Assembly: GCF_002775205.1 (NCBI RefSeq)
Contig: NC_036457.1
Coordinates: forward strand, 8,262,024 to 8,326,023
From: Xiphophorus maculatus
Taxonomy: Eukaryota; Chordata; Actinopteri; Cyprinodontiformes; Poeciliidae
DNA length: 64,000 nucleotides
Reading direction: 5' to 3'
Shown: positions 35,983 through 64,000 of the stretch, one piece after another
Layout of the letters: every line of letters starts with the position of its first letter
How positions within the stretch are numbered: the first letter of the stretch is position 1
Program-made: the position numbers and the translations under genes
The notes under the pieces: model-generated
Databases searched by the model: none
What the model was told of the DNA's origin: nothing
Seen by the model: the letters and a program-made list of their open reading frames with translations, nothing else

Positions 35983-36632
35983 ATGAAGATTACCCAGCAA
36001 TCTACTTGATCATTAGTCATTAAATCATGTTTCGGTACTGTTAATGCCATTAGAGTGAGGTTTTGATGGCAAGTTTAATCTACATTGTGGCTTAAGCATT
36101 TAATTTTAGCTTATCAAAGTTATAAATTTCCTCTCAGCCTATGAAAATATTTTTAAAAATGTCAACGTTAATGTTATGAATATGAAAGAACCTGTTTGCT
36201 AAATCTTTCTGGAAAAAATATTTAAAAGAATGAGGGAAAACATGTTTGTTTTGCTTTTTTTCCGTACACAAACAGTACATATTATTGTTGAGCAAAAAGC
36301 ATAAAGAAAGTGAAATGAATTATGGAGTACTTTCTTTATTCATGCAAGAATTCCATGGCAAAATACAGAAATGTAAAGAAACAATTTACTCTTTCACCAA
36401 AAAAAAATCAATGTCAGTCTGATGGATATGAAAGATAACTTCAACTCATTTTTAGTAAGTATTATAATCTTTAAAAACAGATCAGTATTTTACACCAGTT
36501 GGGTTATATTGGTGTAATTCTCCTGGGTGACTAAATCTGCTGAATTATGACATAATTATGTTTATAGTGTAAACGGCCTCTAAACTATAAAATTATGCTG
36601 GAGCATGTCAGCATAATTATTTGTGCACAAAT

Positions 36633-36638
36633 AATAAA
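36633..36638 (+). terminator. candidate capn3 poly(A) signal
   Basis: AATAAA about 650 nt after the capn3 stop codon; no other plus-strand AATAAA was noticed closer to the stop. Confidence 0.45.
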
Positions 36639-36899
36639 GCTTAAAATTGATTATTTATAGAAATTATCTGAAGGATTTGCTTCATGTATGAAATAATGTC
36701 AATTCAATATTAATTAAAATTGTGTCAAGTAGCTGGTAAAAAAAATAAGAATGATTGATCCTTTCCAGCATGTAGACAAAAAAAAACAAACTGTACAGAG
36801 GAAATACTGTTGAAACTGGAAAGAAATGAGGTAGCTCTTTACGTCTGATGCTGCAGATGTTTTCAGAAAAAAGTCAGATGTGATGATTTAAACCCCGAA

Positions 36900-36905
36900 T
36901 TTATT
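36900..36905 (-). terminator. candidate znf106 poly(A) signal
   Basis: Minus-strand AATAAA about 95 nt after the znf106 stop codon. Confidence 0.55.
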
Positions 36906-36999
36906 CCAGAATATCAGTAGCAGATGTGTTTCTACAAAGAAAAGAGCAAAACGCACAGATTCTTGCATCGTCTTCTGCATAGCTTCAACTCCCCTCCTG

Positions 37000-48021
<11,022 letters not shown>

Positions 48022-48360
48022 GTCTGAACAACTCCAATCCTGAGTCCAAACTGCAAACACTCACCGTCTCTACCTCGTTTTTGCACTGGTTTAAATACCA
48101 ATGATGTTATTACAGAAAAAGACTAGTCAAGAGGCAAGCTCGACAACATGTTTCAATTATTTTTAAACAAATATCCATGACAACGTGGTATTAAACTGAA
48201 ATCTCTTGAGAATTTAGTTAGCAGTTGCACATTAACATTCGAAGCGATTCCAATACAACGGTAGACTGATTTAAGAACATTTAGGTAAGTTTCGCTCAGA
48301 TTTTCAAATGTAACAAAACAGTAAAGTTATTTAAACAAGCCTTGTAAATACCTCACAAAT

Positions 48361-48480
48361 TTCACATGGCTCCAGAACCCTCCTTCTTTACGCCGCCGCC
48401 ATGTTTGCTGACGTATTTTGCGTCCAAATGTACGTCGACCAATAGTTCAGTCTTGTTAGCACCGGAAATTCCAGCTACTC
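48361..48480. promoter_or_regulatory. bidirectional promoter between znf106 (-) and churc1 (+)
   Basis: The two coding starts are only 660 bp apart and point away from each other. The shared part holds GCCGCCATGTTTG (YY1-type site, 48395-48407), TGACGTAT (CRE-like, 48409-48416) and CCAAT (48439-48443), with several CpGs and no TATA box. This is typical of divergent housekeeping promoters; exact start sites are not visible. Confidence 0.6.
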
Positions 48481-48681
48481 GATCTACAAAACATGGGGAT
48501 GAAATAGCTTAAAGTTATCAGCACCATGTTCTCACATTGGATGCTGTATAGATCTGATCAATGTCCTCCTGCGAAAGAGTGGATACTCATGAAAATATTC
48601 GGCTAAATGTTAGCTATCCGGGGCTTATTGTTGTAACATTCTTTTTTTGTTTTGTCTTATTTCATGAAAGTTTAGGTCAAC

Positions 48682-50008
48682 ATGTGCGGTGGTTGTGTGC
48701 ATAAAGAATACCCGGACCGGGTAAGTTAAAGCTGCCGATGTATCTCAAAAGTTGAATTTAACGTGGTGGCGTACAGGAGAATTGTGTTGTTTCAGGGTAA
48801 CACTTGTCTGGAGAACGGCTCCTACTTGATGAACTATCTGGGCTGTGCGAACTGCCATCAGAGAGACTTTGTCCTGATCAGCAACAAGGCCACCGAGGAT
48901 GATGATGGGGAGGAAATTGTCACATATGACCGTTAGTGTCCCTTGTTGTCCAATCGCGAATACATTATGTCCTACTCATGGACTTTTTGAGCATTTTGTA
49001 ACATTACAACTACAAACTTAGATTGTTTTTTGTTAGGATTTCGTGTGATAGAAAGTGTGGGAAAGAAATTTTTAAAATTGCTTTTACGTATAATAATCTA
49101 AAAAGTGTGGTGTGCATTTTTTAGCCCCTGTCGGTATGTTCTACTACAGTCTTTTTGCTGCAGTTCAGTGTCTTGCCAGGGAAAGTGTGATTTTCGATGT
49201 TAGTTCTCCACCAAACCTAACATTCTGCATATAGGTAATAGTTTTCCTTCAACACTTTTGCTACTCTTCCACAAAGAAACAGATTTCAGGCGAGCAAGCT
49301 GTAGGTCAGCAGCTCCTCCAGAGGGAACATGGAGGCCTCCTGGCTGCATCTCATCTTTGCTCACCAGTCAATTTAGGAGAACAACTTTAGTTTGGTAGAT
49401 TTGCAGTTGTTCCATCTTAACATTTTAAAACAATAGATTGAAAGTCATATTATTTTATGCCCTAACCCTTGTAAAAATTTTTCCACATCTATCTTCTTGA
49501 TGCTGTTTGTTGATAAACATTACTCAATATAAGCCCACTAAAAAGGTGAGTAAAGTTTTACTTAGGGGTATCAAGATAAAGGGGGCTAGTAAAAAATGTG
49601 CACCTTACTTTTCAGGTTTTAATGCTTAAAAAATGTTTGATAATTAATGCATTACTTAATAATTAATGCATTACTTGTCAGATTGTCTTTCCAGTAGTTG
49701 GTGGTCCATAACCAGCACTTTGAGGAAACATCCACTTATCTCTGTTTGTCTTTCCAGATGTCTGCAAAAACTGTGACCACGTCATCGCCAGACACGAGTA
49801 CACGTTCTCTGTTGTAGACGAGTATCAGGTGAGTAATGACATGATTTATCTACTTGGCTCGCTTGGATCCACAGACTTACTCAGATGGTCTTGCATCCCT
49901 GTTCCGTCGGTGCAGGAGTACACGATGCTCTGCATGCTGTGTGGAAAGGCTGAGGACTCCATCAGCGTGTTACCAGATGACCCCAGGCAGTCTGCACCTC
50001 TCTTCTAA
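48682..50008 (+). CDS. churc1: churchill domain-containing protein 1, complete, 4 coding exons
   Basis: Churchill is a small zinc-binding protein first described as an FGF-induced transcriptional regulator in neural development. Exons: 48682-48720, 48796-48931, 49758-49828, 49916-50008. They encode 112 residues, equal to human. Paired cysteines bind zinc: CGGC at the start, GCANC, CKNC and CMLCGK. Family blocks are [35 protein letters not shown] and the C-terminal [14 protein letters not shown]. The short 5' UTR faces znf106. Intron 2 contains an old Tc1-like element. Confidence 0.97.
48995..49645 (-). mobile_element. degenerate Tc1-like element in churc1 intron 2
   Basis: The left side has GTAACATTACAACTACAAAC, then AAAAGTGTGGTGTGCATTTT. 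The right side has GGGGTATCAAGATAAAGGGG and ACCTTACTTTTCAGGTTTTA. These are the sub-terminal blocks of a common fish Tc1-family element. The middle (TTCCATCTTAACATTTT, CTTCTTGATGCTGTTTGTTG) is antisense to the transposase in that consensus. The consensus is recalled, not searched. Confidence 0.6.
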
Positions 50009-50323
50009 ATATGAAAAACAGAAAACTGCGATTTTCAGCTTCTGCAACATGGATGACACTGGCTGCCCTTTAAAAGGTTCCAATCGCCAATCATCACCCA
50101 TCGAAAGTGAATACCAGGCTTTGCTGCTTGCTTTAAAATAGTTTTGAAATGCTCTTTGTGATATTGGCAGTTGAGCAAAATTTTATTGTAGAAAAAAAAA
50201 TCCTCTTTATTTTAATTGATAATTGACTGTATATAAAGATTTTTGTACTGCTGCATTGGGTTGAAATCATTTCAAAAGATGTGCTGCTTACCCTTTCTCA
50301 CTTGGTTGGTTTGGATATACTGA

Positions 50324-50329
50324 ATTAAA
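50324..50329 (+). terminator. candidate churc1 poly(A) signal
   Basis: ATTAAA about 320 nt after the stop codon. A canonical AATAAA follows at 50860, immediately before the large element. Confidence 0.35.
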
Positions 50330-50870
50330 TTAAATCATTTAATGAAAACTGCTTTTTGTGCTCTTTGTCCAATATTAATATTTGGTTAAATAAGAACAGA
50401 AGCAATCTCTAAAGAGTGGAATGCTATTTTTTAGAGTTATATAAATTAGTACATCATTGAAAAGCGTATCTTAATGTTTCCGAAAAAACAATCACAGATA
50501 TATTTAATATCTAATACTAAAATGTTATACACTTGTAATGGCTAACAGGGAAGACTTGCAAACAAAGCTGTATACAAGCTTGTTAGTGGAATGTTGAGTG
50601 GAAGACAAAAACATTAAGGTACAAACTTTACAGGCTCATCGTTTCCAGTGGCCTCTGCTATCATAAAGGGAGATACTTTACGGAAGGCAAACATTTCTGT
50701 ATTAAAAATCTTTTATTATTTTGTAATATTTAAAATATCTATGAAACTCAATTTTTGGTTTTCACGAACTAAGAGTTAGTTGTCAAAATGTTTAAAAAAT
50801 ACTTAAAATATAACTTGTATAGAAGATACAAGTTTCAGTTTTTCCAATTGAATTGCTGCAATAAATTGGG

Positions 50871-53030
50871 GCCTGCCATGCAAAGCAATGGCAGGAACCT
50901 ATTACTATTGTCGGAGAAAGTGTTTCTTTCTTCTTCTTTATTTTTCTTCCGTAACCGTTAATGCGGCTCGTACCGCTGGGTGCACACCTACAAATGAGGT
51001 ATCAAAACGTGCAGAAAATTCACGCCATTCCAGCTATTACTTTTGGTGGGATTTGGGCTTAACGTGGCGACATAATTCGCAAAAAACTACGAAAAAACCC
51101 CCATTATAAGTCAATGGGAAAAATCCTAGAAATACCCTATTTTTGAGGATTTTCTGTGTCGTCACAATTTCACCTAGAAATGCCATTCAAATTTCATTTT
51201 GTAGATACGTCTGTGATCTCTTCGAAAGTGAAGACGGCTCGTCGATACCAGTTACGGTTTGTCCACAATTTGCCTCTAAGCGACCCAAAGTTTCTCATTT
51301 TTCCTAAAGTTAGAGTGCGTCTCTGGCTGCTTAGAGTGAGAGATGAAGACAACTTTTTCAGCCCAAATCATTTTTGAAATCGCCATCACGCCCACAAATA
51401 TCGCACGATTAGTATCAAAATCGGTCCTGACATTGATACGCCTGTCTGCTCCGGTAAAATGTTTTCGAAATTTATCTAGACCGTACGGTTTTCTGTCACG
51501 GTGCTTCAGAGCAAAGTCATGCGACAGGATTTTCTGAGGCTGTCTGAGGCTCTCTCCCATGTATTTGAATAGAATTTCAGATCTGGGCACAACATTTCTT
51601 TCTCTCATCACTGTAAATGCTCTGACTGAGGTACAGATATGAATCTCGGGACTATCGCAGAAGACACATTGACCTCTCATACGCTCGAAACGCTTTTCGA
51701 ATATGTATTACGGTTCCCGAACACGAAGGATTTGTTTCCAATGCTTTTTTTCAGTAAAACGTGTAGGCTCAAACACACAATGGTGTGTTTGAGCATGTAT
51801 GACTCACAGCTCACACCTGCTGAGACCATTATTTACCATGGCAACGGAACTCAAGAGGCTATTGGCTGGTGGTCAGGACTACAAATTCGCATCGCTGTAG
51901 TTCTATCTATCCTCAGTTGAAACAGATCAGGACTGAGAACTGGCCTTTAGAACTACCTGCTGCTATGGGCTGTATATAACTGATTTAACTCAGTAACTGT
52001 TACACATGGGATTAGTTTGGAACTTTAAAATTAAGCATATTGAAAATTTCAAAATAAAAGCCTTGAATATTTTACATGACGTAATTGCTCTTTTTGGCCG
52101 TATATGACTTTTTCATCCAAAGCAATGTTACACATGGGATTAGTTCGGAACTTTAAAATGGAGCATAATAATAATTTCAAAATAAAAGCCTTGAATATTT
52201 TTACATCAGCTAATTGCTGTTTTTGGCTTTATGTGACTTTTTCATCCAAAGCACTGTTACACGTGGTATTAGTTTGGCCCTCTGAAATGAAGCATACTGA
52301 AAATTTCAAAATAAAAGCCTTGCATATTTTTACATCATGTAATTGCTTTTTTTGGCCGTATATGACTTTTTCATACAAAGCACTGTTACACATGGGATTA
52401 GTTTGGAACTTTAAAATGGAGCATAATAATAATTTCAAAATAAAAGCCTTGAATATTTTTACATCATGTAATTGCTCTTTTTGGCTTTATTTGACTTTTT
52501 CATCAATTTCAAAATAAAAGCCTTGAATATTTTTACATGACGTAATGAAGCATACTGAAAATTTCAAAATAAAAGCCTTGCATATTTTTACATGACGTAA
52601 TTGCTCTTTTTGGCTTTATTTGACTTTTTCATCCAAAGCACTCTTACACGTGGTATTAGTTCAGAACTTTAAAATAAAGCATACTGCAAATTTCAAAATA
52701 AAAGCCTTTAATATTTTTACATCAGCTACTTGTGTTTTGAGCATTATATAACTATTTTAACCCAAGGACTATTACACATGGGATTAGTTTGGCCCTTTGA
52801 AATGAAGTTTAACAAAACTTCCAAAATAAAAGCCTTGACAACATTTTAAATCGTACCGAATGGTGCACGTCCACCTCGCTTAACTTTCTTGCGGTTCTCC
52901 GCGTGCCACTGATTACGTCGCGGCGTTCTTTAGCGTCGATGCCGATTTGTAGTGACGACGCCGTGCCCAAACCCCACGGGCGCGCCTCGGCAGGCCCCGG
53001 CTAAATTTCTTCCGAAATTTTCTAGTTTTT
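50871..53030. mobile_element. ~2.1-kb element with short inverted ends and internal satellite
   Basis: The left end GGGGCCTGCC (about 50869-50878) and right end GGCAGGCCCC (about 52990-52999) are reverse complements. The left end continues into a small hairpin, CCTGCCAT...ATGGCAGG. Composition changes sharply at both borders: CpG-rich text such as CGTAACCGTTAATGCGGCTC near 50950 and GGGCGCGCCTCGGC near 52980, set in AT-rich surroundings. Sequence of this type is abundant in some spiny-rayed fish genomes as I recall. There is no transposase, so it would be non-autonomous. I could not identify the target-site duplication or the superfamily. Confidence 0.6.
52001..52830. repeat. 128-129-bp satellite, about 6 units
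   Basis: The landmark TTACACATGGGATTAGTTTG recurs at about 52000, 52128, 52257, 52386, 52644 and 52772, with a rearranged unit at 52503-52640. Each unit also has TTTCAAAATAAAAGCCTTGA and TTTTTGGC...GACTTTTTCAT. It lies inside the 2.1-kb element. Confidence 0.92.
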
Positions 53031-54376
53031 TAATATTCTGTTAGTTGCACCTTTATACGGTAATTTTTATTACCTGTTTAAACTCAGCTCCAACAAAAAA
53101 AATCATGAAAAAACAATGTGCTGCAAGTTGTTTGACAGAGGTAGAGTTAAATCTAACAGAAAAATTTAGGTTTTCAGGATTATCCCTCTTCTTTGCATCA
53201 AAGCAAATGACGTTAAGCCTTCAGCTGATTTTTCTTAAATGCAAATTCATCAAAACATGTTTAGCTGGTGCATTTAAGGACTTAAAAAAAGTTGAAATTT
53301 CCATTTTGAAGTATTAAATTAACAGGGAAAAGCATAGGACTAATCAGTATTTGAGCCTGCAATCAATGGCCAGAGCCATCTGTGGTAAAACTTAAGATTT
53401 CAATCACTGCTAAGGACTGAATACTAATTATTTTAAACATAATTAAAATCCAAGAGGTAAAAACTGAGTCACCAGACTCTTCTTAGCCATTTCTTCCAAC
53501 TCCCTCTGTTTAGAACAACAAATCAGCTGGATTTTACCTTTATGGTATATTTTACCTTTATTGAAACATCTATTGTGGTTCTATTTTCTCTAACTTTCTC
53601 TCCTGCTACCTAGGTGGTCAAATATTTTCTCCAGCCATCCGTCCCATCCACTCCCTCTGCAAGAATTACCCAGAAACAAACAAAAAAAATCTTCCAACAT
53701 TCACATTGTTTGGATCAGAACCAGTTCAATAAAACACAGATGCTTCAACAGATTGTACAAATAAATAAATAAAAAAAACAATGTTTGCAAGGAAGAAGCT
53801 CATGCATGTTTACAATAGCGCTCTTATTGTACATTCTTAGAAGCGGATGGCTGCGTGACGTGATTTAAAAGCACACAACAATGCTAAGATAAGTCAAATG
53901 AGCAGCCCATTATTAAATATTAGCAGTTTGACCAGAGTGAGGTCCATATGCTGCATGCTCTGGCTCTGTACAGGAGTGCTGATCTATATATACTGATTGT
54001 GGGGTTCTTTAGTGTTTCTACAGTGAATACATGGTTTATATATTTAGTGTTATTTTTCCTAATAGTACATATCTACAGTTAGGTTTTTTTTTTACATATC
54101 AAGTATTAAACATGATTATTTTGGTCTCATTAGGCCTAAATAAGGTTTTAATGGAGGAGTGAAATGAGAGGTAAAAGTTGGCAATCTCAAGATTTTCTCC
54201 ACTTTTTCAGTTTCATATCCGAATAAATAAATAAATACATTTTATCATACATTTTACATTACATACAGTACATTCCTTTCAGTAAATGTCATATTTACAC
54301 ATGCTATCAGGGCGTAGGCAGCCTTAACGCCACAGGTGCAACATTTTGGGACCAGTCAGTTGTGTGGGGGATGCAG
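53031..54376. other. ttbk2 3' flank and intergenic DNA
   Basis: AT-rich, with A/T runs such as AAATAAATAAATAAAAAA near 53760 and again near 54220. There is no recognised gene. The part next to 54376 is probably ttbk2 3' UTR; its poly(A) site is not obvious. Confidence 0.55.
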
Positions 54377-61643
<7,267 letters not shown>

Positions 61644-61684
61644 CCCGATTGCTCTCTGCTGGCATCAGTGTCACAAGCACTTCG
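61644..61684 (-). other. ttbk2 5' UTR part of first coding exon
   Basis: A minus-strand acceptor TATTCCTTCAG ends at 61685, so this stretch is probably leader sequence joined to an upstream non-coding exon. Confidence 0.45.
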
Positions 61685-62118
61685 CTGAAGGAATAAAGAG
61701 CACACCTTAAAATTCACGTCAGTTTACCCACACATAACAGTGCGTAATTTATGATGTAGCAAACACTGACCTGATGGCATTTTACTACACCCTGGTAGTC
61801 TTTAGGGACTGCGCCTCACGTTTCCAAGGCAAACTATCAAAACGTTAGCTAGCTTGATAGTAGAAAGGTCTCTCCTAGCAGGGTTTAGTTTATCTAAAGC
61901 AGTGGCAAAACACAGCATAGCTAACACAAAAGAGCCACAATTCACAGACCACAGAAGGCACAAAATAGCCTGATAAAGTAAAATCTCTAAAATAGTTTAT
62001 TTCGGTTGTTTTAACTGCCTCCGCTGGTGCTGAGAATAAGCTAATTAGCATGCCTCCTTATGGATAACCGTTAGGAGGCACACTTCTCCGGGTTCTTTTT
62101 TTTTTTTTTTTTTTTTAC

Positions 62119-62400
62119 CTCGCGTCAATGCACCTCTGCGACACCAGTTAAAGTGTACCATCCAAGCAGTCTCCATGCTTCCAGCCGGTCCAGAACCAGT
62201 CGAGTCATTCCAAGTACCATCTTATTTACCAGATGAAACATCGGTGGTGGTGGACCATAGCTGAGATTAGCTGTCCGCGTTAGCCAGCGAGCTCCTAAGG
62301 AACGATGCCTTACTGTTGACGCCACATATCTTGAGGCTTCTGATTGGTCCTCAAACTTCTGCATCCGCGAGGAGCTGGGAATCCGGAGATATCAGGGAGG
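62119..62400 (-). promoter_or_regulatory. probable ttbk2 non-coding exon 1 and promoter
   Basis: On the minus strand a donor GACGCGAG/GTAAAA lies at 62119, with a 20-base A run just inside the intron. Upstream the sequence is CpG-containing, and GGACCAATCA (a CCAAT box) sits near 62343. No TATA box is seen. Confidence 0.45.
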
Positions 62401-63029
62401 GTATGGCAAGTTAGTTTGGTATATAATAGAGCAGCATTTTAGAAGCAGTGGCCATTTACTATGTAATTGTTCTCATGAAAATAAGAAGCTTAACTAAATT
62501 AAAACGTCAATCTTGATGAGGTTAGGGTTAGACTGGCTGAAGGAGTCTGGATTGTAGACCGAAATCAATTTTAAGAAATAAATTTTAAGGCTGTCTTTAG
62601 GCATTTTCACCAAAACAAACAAACAAAACAAGTTGAACAAGAACATTGTTTCCCAAATTGTGGATGAGTTCAGACTGTTTTTTTTTAAAAAACCTTGTTA
62701 TGTTTTAGGCTTCATTGAACTTTTAAAGACACATCTACTCTTATATTACATGTTACTGGGGTTTTATGTGTCAGGCTAGCAAGAACTAGAACATAAGTGT
62801 GAAGTGAAAGAAAAATTATATATGAGTTTTACATTTCTCTGAGTAAAAATGTGGATTGCATTTTCATATACTTCTTTTTACAGTCTTGTGCCTCAATAAA
62901 ATGCAGTGGAACTGCCTTCAGAAGACAATCAATTTGTGAAAGTCCACCTACTTAGTAGGGGAAACAGCAAATGTGTGTAAGGGAGTGTACTGTATTGGTC
63001 AGAAAAGAACAAAAAATTACTTGCTCACG

Positions 63030-63400
63030 GTGAAACCATGGCAGTGGCAGCATTATGCTGTGGTGATGTCTTTATTCAACAGGGACTGAGAATAAATTGA
63101 GAGAGTAAAATAAGGATGACGCAAAATACAGGGCAAATCTAGAGGGGGAAATCTGTTAAATGCTTCAAAAGATTTAGAACTAGGGCAGATTTTCACCTTC
63201 CTACATGACAAATACTATAAACATATCCAAAGCTACAATGAAATTGTTTGGCTGAAGATATACTCATGTATTATAAGGACCCAGTCAAAGTCTACCACTA
63301 AATGTACAGAGCCTATGAAGCCTAAAAATTGCGGTCCATTACGTTCTTCGTCCAATATGACTGAGTGTGAGTCATTTAGCAAAGAAGAATAGGCATAAAA
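63030..63400 (+). mobile_element. Tc1-like transposase relic
   Basis: GGCAGTGGCAGCATTATGCT, ACAGGGCAAATCTAGAGGGG, CAGATTTTCACCTTCCTACA and GACCCAGTCAAAGTCTACCA match, with decay, the 3' half of a Tc1-family transposase (GGGSIMLWG, DN-PKH, W-PSQSPDLNP regions). There are many stops. Confidence 0.75.
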
Positions 63401-63729
63401 TAGTAGTGTCTAGAGGTGAATCATTTGTCATAATAAAACTTGATAGATTTAATAATGTAATGTAAGATGAAGAATTCAAGGAACATGAATCTTGAGTAGT
63501 AAGTAATAGTTTTATTGAACTGTAACCCGCAGAGTGTAGGAGTGTCAAGAGCAGATTCCAGGAACAACCTCTGTGATCTCAGGCTGGAAGAGTGCAGTCC
63601 TAAAGAACAGCTAAAATACAAAAAAATAAATAAAAATCTTCAGCTGCCTGTTCTCCTGCTCCTGGACCTGGGCAGGAAGTATCACTGCCCAAATGGAAAA
63701 GGTGAGGGGAAGTCAGTTTGTAGATATAC

Positions 63730-63805
63730 ACTGCTCAAAAAAATAAAGGGAACACTTAAACAGGTGTTTAACACTTAAAGTATTCCCTTTATTTTTTTGA
63801 GCAGT
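63730..63805. mobile_element. miniature Tc1-type element, about 76 bp
   Basis: A 23-bp arm starting ACTGCTCAAAAAAATAAAGG at 63730-63752 and its exact reverse complement at 63783-63805 are separated by only 30 bp. This arm is the known end of an abundant fish Tc1-like transposon. TA-rich sequence flanks both sides. Confidence 0.88.
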
Positions 63806-63829
63806 ATATATACAGTATATAGACAGAAA

Positions 63830-64000
63830 AATTCAGTAATGTTGAAAAGTTCCTTTATTTCAGTAACTTAATTCACTAAGTGAAACATAATATACAAAAT
63901 AAAAGCACACAGACTGATGTTTTCAAGACTTTATTTGTGTTAGTTATGATGATATTCTGCTCACGGCTAACGAAACACAACATTTAGTGATTACATATTT
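63830..64000. repeat. fragment of a common dispersed vertebrate repeat
   Basis: GTTGAAAAGTTCCTTTATTT, TAAGTGAAACATAATATACA and CACACAGACTGATGTTTTCA follow the pattern of a repeat abundant in fish and other vertebrates. Class not assigned; runs off the window. Confidence 0.4.

Larger units (their letters stand above)
35983..36999. other. convergent 3' ends of capn3 (+) and znf106 (-)
   Basis: AT-rich, without an ORF or a known repeat. It carries 3' UTRs of both genes and poly(A) signal candidates on both strands. Confidence 0.7.
62401..64000. other. intergenic DNA with transposon debris
   Basis: No gene recognised. It contains a Tc1-like transposase relic, a tiny Tc1-type inverted-repeat insertion and, from about 63830, another common dispersed repeat, with AT-rich filler in between. 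Confidence 0.6.

Noticed and set aside
51276..51680. 134-codon minus-strand ORF and overlapping plus-strand ORFs considered as a transposase
   Set aside because: No catalytic motif or family resemblance; it lies inside the repeat-like 2.1-kb element.
52001..52830. Regularly spaced repeat considered as a CRISPR array
   Set aside because: The units are contiguous 129-bp satellites without unique spacers, in a vertebrate genome.
62097..62116. T20 run considered as a retroposon poly(A) tail
   Set aside because: No element sequence adjoins it; it lies directly inside the probable ttbk2 intron 1 donor.

Overview
This is a piece of a vertebrate nuclear chromosome, almost certainly from a ray-finned (teleost) fish. 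All genes are split by GT-AG introns (a few look like GC-AG), many of them 80-200 nt long. The proteins match known vertebrate families exon by exon. The dispersed DNA (Tc1-like and hAT-type transposon relics, non-LTR retrotransposon tails ending in GGAT/ATCC repeats, GATA microsatellite) is the usual teleost mix. Species cannot be fixed from the sequence; an acanthomorph fish is my guess.

Layout. 1-11.8 kb (+): macoilin (maco1/tmem57), lacking only its first coding exon. 11.8-16.4 kb: convergent 3' ends. 16.4-23.1 kb (-): complete nrbp1, a pseudokinase. 23.1-25.4 kb: shared upstream region of nrbp1 and capn3. 25.4-36.0 kb (+): complete calpain-3 (capn3), with 23 coding exons including a 12-nt microexon. 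36.0-37.0 kb: convergent 3' ends. 37.0-48.0 kb (-): complete znf106 (zinc fingers plus WD40). 48.0-48.7 kb: short divergent promoter. 48.7-50.0 kb (+): complete churc1. 50.0-54.4 kb: gene-free, with a ~2.1 kb element that has inverted ends and an internal 129-bp satellite. 54.4-61.6 kb (-): complete ttbk2. 61.6-64.0 kb: ttbk2 promoter followed by Tc1-like debris.

The genes are independent housekeeping or tissue genes rather than a pathway. capn3, znf106 and ttbk2 are also neighbours on human 15q15, so that part is an old conserved block. churc1, nrbp1 and maco1 lie elsewhere in human, so they mark rearrangement. I found no previously undescribed multi-gene system. The best leads are a capn3 gene without the exon for insertion sequence 1, its splicing oddities, GC donor sites in nrbp1, and the 2.1 kb element whose satellite unit is 43 codons long and stays open in one frame.
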